Source: Pterobdella sp. o SKG-2022 (lineage: Eukaryota > Annelida > Clitellata > Hirudinida > Piscicolidae). Taken from it: a stretch of 64,000 bases of DNA. Position numbers and translations under genes: made by a program. Below are positions 36,762 through 48,356 of this stretch, piece after piece. Each line of letters starts with the position of its first letter. The stretch's first letter is position 1. The notes beneath the pieces are model-generated. The model ran no database searches and was not told where the DNA came from. It saw nothing but the letters and a program-made list of their open reading frames with translations. The stretch covers positions 11,878,118-11,942,117 of the forward strand of contig OZ038320.1 in NCBI GenBank assembly GCA_964035795.1. Direction: 5' to 3'.

Positions 36762-37622
36762 ATGAAACATTTGCTGGCCTTTTTAATAGTTGTGTCCATT
36801 CAAGTAATCTACATATTATCCAATGAAGAAACTGAAGTGTTTCATCCAGGTTTCTATGACAAGAGGAGAGGCTGGGGAAAAAGAAGTTTGAAGGTTTATT
36901 GGAAACAAAACATTCTTATTTAATGATTTTTTTCATTATACTTCAATACGTTTGCGCATATATTTTTAAAAGATAATCGACACTAAGATGTTTGAAAATT
37001 ATCGAATACCGTATTTTCGAAATATATTTATTTTTGATACATAAGTAGTTATAAAATTAATATTTAAGCTATTTGATAAATATTTTTTTCAGAACATAGA
37101 AGAAACAGAAAGACCAGATGAAAGTTTTTTACCAATGTGAGGCATTCAGCAGTTCAAATTTCTTTTTCGCACCACCAAAATAATTTTTCACATCAGAATG
37201 AAATAAAAAATTTTTTAGGTTCAAAAGTAATTTCTATAACATTATAAGAAAATTGGGAATGACATGCAATAGGCCCGCACTTCAAAACGCTCAGTTATAT
37301 AATTTAATTAATAATTTATCTGTAGTTATTGAGTTTTCTAATATTTTTTCATTCAAAAAATTCAATTTGAATCAAATTAATCAAACGATATGAAAAAAGT
37401 CCTTAATAACTTGGAATGATACCCTTAAGATGACGAATTTATTTTTTATACCTCAATTTTAAAAACTGATGTAGCCATACAATCAACTTACATGAAAGAT
37501 CATGAATGGATGAACTACACTGCAGGACTTATGATGACTGCGAAGGAGGGATGTGCAAAGATAAAAGAAGGGGGTGGGGTAAAAGAGATGGTGCAGGAAA
37601 AAGGAGAGGATGGGGAAAATAG
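36762..37622 (+). CDS. RGWamide neuropeptide precursor, 3 exons, 90 aa
   Basis: Exons 36762-36893, 37093-37136 and 37526-37622 (stop TAG) join in frame. The start is a typical signal peptide (MKHLLAFLIVVSIQVIYILS). Three copies of R-G-W-G follow, each preceded by Lys-Arg: two are followed by Lys-Arg and the last by Lys-stop, so prohormone convertase and amidation would give three RGWamide tripeptides. A spacer DGAG between dibasic sites could yield a DGAamide. Acidic spacers separate copy 1 from copies 2-3 and include a Cys-(4)-Cys pair. RGWamide peptides are known from annelids and are considered relatives of molluscan APGWamide. The precursor would act in the secretory pathway of neurons. 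PolyA signal at 37713-37718. Confidence 0.92.
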
Positions 37623-37712
37623 AGTTATTTTATAATTGATTTGGTTTGTCATTCTTTGGTTAAACTTCCTTTCAGTTTCACTAAAGATGTTATAAAAAGA
37701 TTTTGAAATTTA

Positions 37713-37718
37713 AATAAA
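37713..37718 (+). promoter_or_regulatory. PolyA signal of the RGWamide gene
   Basis: AATAAA lies 91 bp after the stop codon. Confidence 0.5.
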
Positions 37719-38600
37719 TATTTGGATTTTTTGTATTAAAACCTAGCGAATACATAAAAAAATTAACCTTAATGCTTATAAAAAATTAGAGATTTTCAAA
37801 AAAATTTTGATTATAGCAGGAATATTTAAAATGATTTGAAAGTTCTATGAAAAAATTAAATGCATTTCTCATTATAAATTAATTTTTGATATGTAAAACT
37901 ATTTTTACATTTAACTTCTAACTATCGTAATGTTAAACTAAATGAAAAATGTAGCTTCAAAAGCCATTTCAGTTGGGACAAAACTTTTATAAAACTACTA
38001 GCCCAAACTAACGACCAACTTGAAATTGTCGAATTCAAGATCCGCCGTTCCCACACTTGAGCAGTTTGCCTTGCCGTTGTCAAAAAAGAATGATCATCTG
38101 CTCTGCCAAATAACAACAATAACAGAATATCAGTTTGTCGGTACCTGCTACCGAAGTCTACTGTTATCGAGATTACAACAGAAAAGCAGCTTTAAATTGC
38201 AGGCGCTGCAGTTTTGATACATAAATATATCCAAAATGTTTATTAATTTGAAGTTATTTTTTTGGAAATTATTTTAAAATATATAATGACTAAAAATTAT
38301 TTGAAAATAAAAATTTAAAAAGTTGGTAATTCCAAGCTATGTTGGTAATTTTAGAAACATGGTATGTTCTTTTTAAGGTTGACTTGTATATAATTTCTTT
38401 ACAGTATTAAGTATTTTTCCAAACACTTGTATTCAAGAATTTGCTAAAATTTTCGAAAGTAAATCCTCATCATAAATTGTTAGCGAAAATTAAAATAGAA
38501 TACTATATCTATATGAAAATAGCATAGAATGATAATAATGTGAATAACGTAAACAACTTTTAAGCATCGCTTAGAGGCGATCTGCTTATAGAAATAAGTT
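37719..38600. other. Spacer without recognised gene
   Basis: AT-rich. A short block at 37970-38215 has higher GC and overlapping 65-codon frames on both strands, none resembling a known family. Confidence 0.45.
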
Positions 38601-39560
38601 TTTAAGTTTTTGAGAAAAATAGGAAAAGAAAAAAAATTGAGATTCGGAAGAAGAAAGCTCTAGAGAAATGACCCAAAAAAAGAAAAAGCAGTTTTAGCGT
38701 AAGAATCAGAGGGAGAGAATGAAGAGCTGAGAGCGGGTATAGAACCGTAAGCAAAAACTTTCAAGAGGTAAAAAGATAGAAAGGTGAATAAGAAAAAAAA
38801 ATTTTATGCATGAGAGAACAGATTTTGAAGTAGGAGCGAAAGAGGATATCAATATGAGATGGAAAAATATGAGAAAATTTAGAAGGCACACAGCAGAGTT
38901 GAAAGCTTTATTAAGAGAGAAGAGGGTAGATTTCATCATCATCATCATCCTCATCATCATCATAATCGTTTAATGCCTATATTCTCTCACTAGGAAGACT
39001 ATAATATAAAGATTTGCAGTAATCAAGACGAGAGAGAAAAAGAGAGCAGACAAGAATCTTAAGAGAGGCATCATCGAGGTAAGAAGAGATCTGTCTGATG
39101 CGACGCAAATGGTAAAAAAAAAGCAACGTAGAGAATTTTTAGGTTTAAAAAAATGGGAAGAATCAAGAAGAAACCCAAAACTGCTAAAAATGGATAAGGA
39201 ATGAATATTAAGGTCAGAAGAGATTTTAACGGGAGGAAGAAAAGAAGGGAGAAATTTGGACCCAGAAAGATAGATCAAGTTGAAATTAAAAGGTAGAGTT
39301 CAAGATGCATAAAGTCACTCCAAGAAAAAGCAGAGACTCAGTTTTTCAAGAATAGAAAAAGTGGAAAAGGAAAAAAAAGATATAAGAATCGTCAGCAAAG
39401 AGTTGATTTTGGAAGAAAGCTTCAAGGAGACAAGGAAGATGATAGGTATATAAATAAAAAAAAGAGGCTAAAAACAGATTTCTGAGAAGCACCATGAAGA
39501 AAGGTTTTTAATAAAAATAGTAGAATGACCATTAAGAATGTAGGAGAAAAGCCGGAAAAG
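38600..39560 (-). mobile_element. Non-LTR retrotransposon RT-domain remnant
   Basis: The minus strand shows a decayed reverse transcriptase across frames. Near 39480-39380 is a palm region with LFADDSYI (the F/YADD catalytic box). Near 39100-39000 is HLRRIRQISSYLDDASLKIL followed by LSRLDYCKSLYYSLPS, and downstream IDILFRSYFKICSLMHKIF, matching the end of CR1/L2-like RT proteins. An internal CAT/ATG microsatellite at 38937-38965 interrupts it. Many stops and frameshifts are present. Confidence 0.75.
38937..38965. repeat. ATC/GAT trinucleotide microsatellite
   Basis: Near-perfect (ATC)n run inside the RT remnant. Confidence 0.8.
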
Positions 39561-39576
39561 AGAAAATCCCAAACAT

Positions 39577-39870
39577 AGGAACGCTGCTACAGAGCCGTCG
39601 TCTTCGCTGGTATGGTCACGTGAGACGTTCGTCCATGTGTATCAAAGAAGTGCTCGAACTTCTTTTGCCTTGAGGTCGTTCTCGTGGTAGGCCAGCAAAA
39701 ACTTGGTTGAGTTATGTTGAAGAGGATATGGAATCCTATAACCTGGAAAATGCGGATCCACTCAATAGAGCTGAGTGGAAAAGATACATTAGCCAACTGC
39801 TGTATATCCCAGCTACTGGGACGCCTATAGCAGTATAATCTAATATGAATAATAATAATAATAATAATAA
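39577..39870 (+). mobile_element. Endonuclease/RT retrotransposon 3' end with AAT tail
   Basis: Plus-strand reading gives the conserved C-terminal block IGTLLQSRRLRWYGHVRRSS, one stop, then GRSRGRPAKTWLSYVEEDME, ADPLNRAEWKRYI and PATGTPIAV before the stop near 39837, followed by an (AAT)n tail at 39846-39870. This is the usual 3' end of RTE/CR1-type elements. It stands in opposite orientation directly beside the RT remnant to its left, so two elements meet here. Confidence 0.8.
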
Positions 39871-42800
39871 AAATGTCAAGAATGATTCAAGATGAGGACA
39901 TTAAATGGCTAGAAGAAACCTAATTTTATATCTAAATCTGTTGTTATTAAAATATTTTATTTATAAAATTAAAATGAATTCAAAATATTAACATACCTAG
40001 GCATTGGTACTTTCTGGATAAGGCTTACTTATGGGGGCCTTTACTCGCCATGTCACAAAGAACATACAGCATTGTGGCATTTTGGAAAAATAAGGACACC
40101 ACTTTTTAATCTACCATGCCTGTTCCTTTGCCATAAAAATGGTCGTGCCGTGTTGTCATCTTGAGTTTCAAGCTCTTTTAGATCCTTTTCATTTCTTTTT
40201 CAGATGGCTTTGTTATTGCAGTCATCTATCTTCTTTCAATTTTTTTTTGTAGAGAGTTAAATTTTTGCAGCTTAGTTTGAAATTAAAATTTTTTTTAGTA
40301 AATTTTATATTTTTCTTTGCAGACTCAAGAACTAGTTTCCACGTATTATTCAAATCTTCTTTGGAATAATTTTTCTTTGTAGTTTTATATATGTTATTTT
40401 GTCCATTTTTTTCTTCCAAATGTTCATTTTGTAGGGGTAATGCACAGAGGATAATCACCTCTTTCTCTAATGTTGATTCCTTCACATTTGAATAATCACT
40501 TGTGTGGAAACAATTTGGTAATCTGTATGAAATTTTAAAGGTTATTTATGTCGATTTTTGTCAGCATCTTGAATTGTGGCAAAGGCCTAAGCTGCTTTAG
40601 TATGAAGTCAAAAGACATTCCTGAAAATGAAACAGCTAAAATAATCTGAAAAATTTTTTAGACAATTTGAATAATTTTTAATTTGGAAAACAACTATTAA
40701 CCCTTTGCAATTTTATCAGCTTCTATGGCTTTATCTCGATCTAAGAAACAGATGTTGAATATCCTTTTCATGCCTTTTTTGATGGAATCAAAAGGCACAT
40801 TAACTTCACCTGTAAAAATTATTAAGTTATTTAATGAAAAATTTTTGCATCATGAATTGCACACCTGTTCCATAGGTTTTTGTCAACAATTTTTGCCTTG
40901 CAAATGTTTTTTTCCAATTTGCTCTTGAGGTTACAATTTCCTTTTGGAAAAACCTTTTGGCTTATATATGCCACTTCTGGAACACAAGTAGTGTTTCAAC
41001 GAATATCCACCTTTATTACTACTTAAACTGTAGCACACTAATGTAAAAGTTTATTTTATTGAATATGTATCTTTTTATTTTTCTTTGGTTCTCGCATGTG
41101 ACGGTCGGGTTTGAGTTTTCTCTAAAAATTCAAAATTTGTCCAAAATCGTAGAAAATGCAACAAATTAACTTTTAATAACAACATTACTTTTGCTAAAAA
41201 TTCACTTCTGCTGAAATCTTTTTTCTACTCACAATTTAATAAGCCCGAAAAAAACTTCAAAGCGGTAGAATTCAAAGAAGGTTAGCAAAACTCAACGTGA
41301 AAAGATTAGCAGCTCCCATCAAGAAGATAAATCTAGTAGAATATCTAGCTAGAAAAGTACAAGTGGAACACCATTGCTCTGCAAAAAATAAAAACTGGCG
41401 AGTTACAATCTCATATTGAATAAATACCAACAAATACGCTATGGGCGTGGGTTCGAGTTCAGTTCACAAGTGAGAAAAATTGTTGCCGTGTGTGGTACGT
41501 ATGTGATCGAATTTCTTTAATAGTTTTTGAAGCAATAATACCACCACACATACAAACAAAGTTGTCATAAATTTCTATATGCCCACTATGGAAAAGGCAA
41601 CGATGGATGATAGTCTGGAAAGAGGCAACAGAGAGACCCAGCGTGATCAATAAAAACATTTATTGCCCAATAATTTTAAATGAAACAATTGTGTGCATTT
41701 ATTTTTCTTTTTTATTGATCTGTCTCCCACCCATATAATTTAAGAGATTGCAATTAAGTTACTGGATAATTAAAAGTAACGAAGAGCTTTGTGATATTTA
41801 TCAACATATATTTTTGTTGTTGTAAACAACCAGCTATAACAAGAAGTCTAATTCAAGAAAACAGCTGAATATGGACTAGATTTGAATGAATTAAGCTTGC
41901 TAAATTCGTTTTGAAAAGTTAGTTTTATAAACTTGTATTATAAAAAAATATCAATTGTAAATAAACAATTTTACAAATGATTTGAGAATCAAAAACATGA
42001 AAAGCATTTTCTTTCGTTGACTTATAATATCCTTAAAAGAAAATGAAGGAAACAGTACTTAATTACATAATATACAAAGCTTTTTGTCAGAAAATCCAGT
42101 GATAATCAAAGATAAATAAATACTGTATTTAAATATAAACTTTGTATGTTTTCCTCACTATTTTTTATTGGCCAAAAGTTTCGCGCACTAAGCCTTTGTT
42201 TGATTGGCATATAAAGTCACTTTTGATTAGATGGCAGTACTTTACTGAAATTATCACACTGCTTGATGATATTTTTATTTTCTCTGAAATGAATTTTTAT
42301 TTTTTAAAAATTTGTTAAATTTGCACTAGGAAGTTTTCAATTATTTTAAGTTCATCAGAAATACGAGAAATTTGTTTATCGTTTCCTTGGAAACAATTTC
42401 AGGTAAGATTTTCACTTCATATTTTAAATCGAATTTTGTTTACTTTATATTATTTTATGTACAAAAACTAAAAACTCTTGAAAAAATAAATTCTTTCCAT
42501 ACTATTTTTCATTTAATATTTATATTCTGATTGAATTTGAATCCAACAAACCCATCAAGCACATAAGTTTGTTAAAAAACCACGAACTAAAATGGAATTT
42601 TAAAAAATTTCGAGTATTTTTGAACTGCAGTTGTATACAAAATTTTCTTTCTAAAAAAGGAAAAAATAAACGTTTTGGAGCAAATTTGAAACAGTCTTCA
42701 TTCACGCTAATATAGCTGCCATGTTTTTGGCGCCAATCGAAGGTAGCCTGTCGAAGTTATAATGTCGGCTCGAATAGTCGATTTTCATACTTAAAAACTA

Positions 42801-44658
42801 CATAATTCAGTTAAAATGTCAAAATATTATTTAAAATAATTTCGCAAATTATTTTGAAATTCGATAACTTAGTACAATAACATACAAGAACTACTTCTTT
42901 TGGGATGATTTCGGGTTTTTTGCTTTACATAGAAAGAAGATAAATTGTGAACATCAAAAATTTCATGCAACAACAAAAATCACAAAGATGAACACTTCAT
43001 GGTAAATTGTGATAATAAAGGCTGGCCTTGGATGAAAATTCTATAAATTATTATCCTTAATTATTTTCAATAAATGTAACAAAACGAAAAAAGATAAGCA
43101 CTTTCTGGCTTCAATTGTGAAGATGTAGAAGTACCATTGAAAAAAAAACGAAGTTATTCGAATTTTGTCTAAAATTGACATTTTTTGCTCAATTATTTGA
43201 AGTATCATCTATATATATTTTTTTTTAATTAGGTCAGATTTAAGTATTTTTATACATTCATAAAATCCACTCTTTCTGAATGTCATTAATATAAGTATTA
43301 TTATGATTGCTTTTGGTTTAAACAACAGACCTTTTTTTCATATTATCTTAGTTAACTGTTTTATTTATTTAACTACCACAGTTATTTTTTAAATTGCCAT
43401 ATCTAAGAAAACTTACATTACATTGCATTCAAAGTTCATAATACTCAGTGGTCTAGAAACTCTTGAAGTTGATGCCACTATATTCATACTCGTAAGAAAT
43501 TTGATGTTGAGGAAGCTTTTTGAATTATTATTTACGCTTTCATCTTTTCCCATTAAGTTTTAAAATTTTCATTATATTATTTTCAAAATTCAGTTTAATA
43601 TAATTTGATATAATTTTTGTCATTCTAGTAGAATTTCAGACAATTTTTGCTTTATAGCGACAAGCGAAACAGCCACGGAAGTTTAGTCGCCAGTGGAGAC
43701 ATAAAACATTTGAGAGGTTACTGGGTCTTCTAATTTTGAGGTTCTTTGATACAGTAATATAATTATTTTAAAATTGATTAATTCAATATGGGAAATTTAC
43801 AAATGCAAAAAGTTTCTATCTAACAAAACTTTAAATTCAAATACTTCCAATGAGTTAAATGAAATATTTTCAATTATTATGCTTATCAAAATTTTACCGT
43901 ACACAGGCGTTCACAGAATTGTAAAGAATAATGAAGAAACCAAAAAAATCCCACGTCATATGAATCGAATGACAAGTTTTTGAAGAACCAGCATTTCATT
44001 TTTTTGACACCTCTGAAGAACCCAGCTTTATACCATACATTCCTTCATAGAAGATTGTTGTGATATCTTTTATTATAAACAATATGCCTGTATATATTCA
44101 TAATTTTTTACTTTCTTCAATATATATTAGTAGACGTTCTTCTTTTACATGGTCACATTTTTTAGCACTGGCTATCTTTTTCTTTTTTTTTCTACATTTC
44201 TAGCTTTAAGCGATGCTTGTCTAAAACAAATATTTTCTGACTGTTTTTGTTTCTTTATCTGTAGGTTTATTCTATGTTATGATGAAATCTTGGACTATCT
44301 AATCACTTGCCATGATAACTAAATCAATTACCACTTGTTCAACTTTACGTTGGTAGAAACAGTCCGGTCATACCGATAATATTGCAGGATAACTCATCAT
44401 TCAATTGGAACTAACTCTCTTAATCATCAGTAAAGACTGGGACTGAAGAAGTGTTGTCTTGTGTATAATCTCATCCGTTAAAGCAGAAACATTTTGTAAA
44501 TCTTTTTTTAAAAAGGTTTGGGTCATTTTGTTATTTATGGTAACTTTTTTGATATAGTACTGGTGCAGATTTTGAAGTCTAATAGGGACGCCTATCAATA
44601 GGATGTTGTAGCCAGAATCTATCGGTTTTTCCTTACATCCATGTTTTCCAAAATGAGG
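39871..44658. other. Gene-poor region left of the assembly gap
   Basis: No gene recognised in 4.8 kb. An 87-codon minus-strand frame (40485-40222, Lys/Asn/Glu-rich) and several 60-70 codon frames do not resemble a family. A minus-strand frame from 44656 to 44401 runs into the gap and may be part of a mobile element. Confidence 0.45.
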
Positions 44659-44858
44659 NNNNNNNNNNNNNNNNNNNNNNNNNNNNNNNNNNNNNNNNNN
44701 NNNNNNNNNNNNNNNNNNNNNNNNNNNNNNNNNNNNNNNNNNNNNNNNNNNNNNNNNNNNNNNNNNNNNNNNNNNNNNNNNNNNNNNNNNNNNNNNNNNN
44801 NNNNNNNNNNNNNNNNNNNNNNNNNNNNNNNNNNNNNNNNNNNNNNNNNNNNNNNNNN
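44659..44858. other. Assembly gap (200 N)
   Basis: Exactly 200 unknown bases, a typical scaffold placeholder. It lies next to retrotransposon-like sequence, so the break is probably repeat-caused. Confidence 0.99.
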
Positions 44859-45239
44859 TATCTGGCTGCCTGAACATTAGAAATGGCCTGGGTTCCGTCT
44901 TTTTTTTTTAAGTCGGCTACCTAGGTTATACTCTACATTATCTGTTTTTCTCATCTAATAGCCGGAACACAAGCTTCTAGGACTATTTTTAGGTCGGCTA
45001 ACTATGCTAAACCTTACCTCATATAGTTGCTTTCAATAGCCTGCAATATTTTTCATGTAGTATAGCATTTTTTTCTAATTTTGTGTAATCTTTTTCAGGC
45101 TGTAGTGGAAAATTTTCAGCGTTTTGTAAATTTTGCTGTTGAATCCCTCTACGCTGGGCTCCATTTGAAGCCTTGTCTTTTAGGTCTTTTCAGTGTTTAG
45201 TTGATTGAATAACCTTTTCTTCGATTCACCTAGTCGGCA

Positions 45240-45775
45240 TTGAGTAGTCAATTTAAAGATTTTCCCAAGAAAAACTCCTTCCAAAAGGTTGATGATTTTC
45301 TTTCATCGGGAGGTTACACCAACTCTTCTCGAGATATCAACACCCGAATTGGAAAATCATGAAGTGCTCTCAACTCTAGAAAAAATCTGGAACTCTCGCA
45401 TTACCACAAAAACGAAACTTCAAATTTCTGAATCTACTTTTGAGTCCACACTGCTATAAGGATGTCAATTCCAGGTAATGACCAATGCTCCAGTGAAAAA
45501 AACTTATGGCACCCACATTCGCATGCTCCGAAGAGTCAAAAAATCTCCTGGAGGGACCGCCTATCTAATGCACAGCTATAATGTACAATTCCAAACTTTT
45601 CTACTGTAATCAAAAAAAGACGGTTAGTGCTTGCTGGACATGTAGCTCGGTAGAACGAGTCCGACAAACTGTTGTTCTAGACGCCGGAAGAGTGTCATAG
45701 AAGAGGTCGTCCAAGCATAACACTGAATGACGTACTCCAAAAAGACATAGGGCTGACCGGAGGCACTACTACTAC
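45240..45775 (+). mobile_element. Non-LTR endonuclease/RT retrotransposon remnant
   Basis: Plus-strand frames give, in order and with shifts: GGYTNSSRDINTRIGKS, SALNS and KIWNSRITTKTKLQISESTF, KTYGTHIRMLRRVKKSPGG, WRDRLSNAQLYN, and IKKRRLVLAGHVAR before a lost frame. This is the order of the RT C-terminal region of endonuclease/RT elements common in invertebrates. Stops and frame changes mark it as dead. It starts about 0.4 kb right of the assembly gap. Confidence 0.75.
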
Positions 45776-46819
45776 TACTTTATTGGTACCCAAGAGCTTT
45801 GAAACACGAAAATGGAAGTTTTGATATTTAATTCATTTTGCTGAGACGCATGATAACACCAACCTTTAGTACTGCCTAAAATATCTGACAAAATAAAAAT
45901 ACGCTAACCAAAGATTTGAAATAATTGTTCCATGGACATCTAACACTTCTATTTTTTTATTAAAAAATGAGCAAAAAGACCAAAAATACTCTTAGTGCTT
46001 GATCGGATGAGATTATTGTGGCAAAGCTAGCTTAAAACACGTTTGTTTTGAATGAAATATATTTTGTGTGCATCTTAATTGAACAATTTATTTTTTATTT
46101 TTTTTAACTCATTATGTTATATGTTATATTCATGAATTTTTCAATATTTCAAATAATACTTAGAAATCCATATTCGAAAATTTTTGTGCTTATTAACTAA
46201 ACTAAACTGAATTAAATGGCACTACAATGCCAGCATTAAAGGTTGAGGAGAATATGTGTATAAATCGTTTGCTTCAAACTATATAAATGTAAGTTTGTTT
46301 TATGAAAAGCTTCTTGAAATTTTGTTTAAATATACTTGTGTTTGTTTTTAATAGAAAAATTCCACTTGTAACAAAGCTTTCAATTGTTCTTAGCAGTAAT
46401 CGACAATTAACTGCATAAGTTGCCAATGACTTATCTAGCCTTTAAATAATAAGATAAATTGTTTTTTCAATCTTTAATCAATTTAATAAAAGTCATCAAA
46501 ACAAAATTCGAACACGTACGATTTACTTTTGCACCAAAAGGAATAAAAAATTTAAACCCTGCAATTATATTTTGATTCTTATAGATATAATTTTTAAAAT
46601 ATTTTCACCAATCATTGAAAATAATTGCCGATCAAATGCTTTTCTATAATTGCTTCTATCAATGTTAGACTTTCAACTGTTATTTTTTGTACCAACTGCC
46701 AAAACATAACAAACTCATGGAATTGATTTCAATTAAATCAACAACTTATCGACCTTAATCCTTTTATGTACTATAACGTATTAATATTTTTCTATATAAA
46801 CATCTTATCACACTTTCAG
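45776..46819. other. Spacer without recognised gene
   Basis: AT-rich, nothing recognised. Confidence 0.5.
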
Positions 46820-46921
46820 ATTCAGAAACCTCATCAACCCGAAAAGGCAATAATTATAATTAAAGACGATGTTGACCCTAACCCTCGCATTTACCTAATT
46901 GCTGCATTCATTTGCATAAAG
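46820..46921 (+). CDS. Orphan exon-like segment (34 codons)
   Basis: A 102-nt open stretch, divisible by three, is bounded by a good acceptor (CACTTTCAG) and donor (AAG|GTAGGA). It encodes a mixed charged/hydrophobic peptide (KPHQPEKAIIIIKDDVDPNP then RIYLIAAFICIK). No partner exons or family were found. It could be a lone exon of an unrecognised gene or chance. Confidence 0.25.
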
Positions 46922-47085
46922 GTAGGAACAAAAATAAATCAACTAGTTCTAATATCATTGAAATACGGCTGTATCTCACTTAGAGAGGCTCTAAACCTTT
47001 ACCAATAATCAATAGAATCCCGATGTATACGTATACCCGTAGTATGATTTGTAAGATAAGCAAGACGTGTTTTTAGATTAATGTC

Positions 47086-47158
47086 GGCCCCTGTAGCTCA
47101 ATGGTTGAGCATTAGACTAATTATCTAAAAGTTACCGGGCTCGATCCCGCGTGGGCCA
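47086..47158 (+). pseudogene. tRNA-Ile-like pseudogene or tRNA-derived SINE head
   Basis: The sequence starts GGCCC and ends GGGCC(A), with a good box A (TAGCTCAATGG), D stem GCTC/GAGC, perfect anticodon stem TTAGA/TCTAA with an AAT (Ile) anticodon, and a B box CTCGATCCC. It has an extra base between the acceptor and D stems, an acceptor mismatch, a T stem pairing only partly and a pyrimidine at position 37. It is more likely a relic or SINE head than a working gene. A 7-bp hairpin (CACACTG/CAGTGTG) follows at about 47167-47185. Confidence 0.6.
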
Positions 47159-47185
47159 AAAATTAGCACACTGTTCCACAGTGTG

Positions 47186-48356
47186 TTTTCGCTCCATTAA
47201 ATTTTAGCAAGCGCTTTGATCTATAAGGAAAAGCGCTTTATAATACCGCATTACCTTACATTATTACAATACGTTCTGAGACGGGTATTTCAGAAATTTT
47301 GCGCTATAAACAGCGTCATTCATACGTTTTTCCTTACCAAACATTTTTTACCAAGAATGATTTATGTAAGCCGAAACAATGATGTCCACTTTATAAGTTT
47401 TTAGATAAACACAGGCACTTCGCGATCAGGCAAGAGTATTGAATAGCGAGCCTATAGTTTCTGAACCAATCATAGAATTTCAAAAAAAATTACTGAAAAG
47501 TACTGAAATAATCATTTTTAAAAATTTTATGAAAAAAAAACATTTATCAACTAACAAAGCTTTTTGTACAATCCATATATATTTACACATTATAATACAT
47601 GAAAATTGATTTGCATACACTTGGATTGATTTATCAGCGTTGCAAATCTACATTTGGGTTTTTTAAATAGATTTTAAAGGAAAAAATATTCATTGTGCAT
47701 AATTTTAATTCTAAAAATAAATAATAAATTCTAACAAAATCCTAAAAAAGCATATGATTGGTGCATAGCTGATTGGCTAAGCTTAAAACGATGCTTCGCA
47801 GCTTGGTACTTCTTTAAGAAAAACTAACTCTAGGATATATTTTTTCTCATCACTTGGTTGTTTCAATGAATACAATGATTAAAAATTTATTTTAAACAAC
47901 AATATTGAAAGTTTAAAAATTTACTAAGACAATTTCTTAAAAAAAACAATCCTAAATTTAGAGTCAAGCTAGAGTTTTTTGTATTACTCCAATGACGGCT
48001 CTTATATATAAAGTTTAACTAGATATCTTTATAACTGTTTATTCTTACAGAATATTTGAATGAAAACACTTTCAGGAGTTTTTTTCATTTCACGATGCTC
48101 GCAATAATCTAAGCTAAGCTCAAGAATAAAAGATAGGCGTTGTAGTCGTATCACATTTTATTCTCTTCATTGTGTTCAACAGATAAACTAAAACTATTTT
48201 TACTTGAATTGATTAAACTTAATAAAAAAAAGTATTTCAAGTTTTGAAAATTAGAAGGAAAATTAATTTGTTTTTCAGTTTCAATTTACTGAATATTATC
48301 GATACAATTTTAGTCAACTCTTCAAAAAATAAATAAAATCGTTTGAGTGCTATAAA
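47186..48356. other. Spacer upstream of Flower
   Basis: AT-rich, no gene seen. It should contain the Flower promoter. Confidence 0.5.

Noticed and set aside
40222..40485. 87-codon Lys/Glu/Asn-rich minus-strand frame
   Set aside because: Low-complexity composition typical of AT-rich DNA; no motif recognised.
44401..44880. Open frames spanning the run of N
   Set aside because: Their length comes from unknown bases translated as X; the flanks do not resemble a gene.
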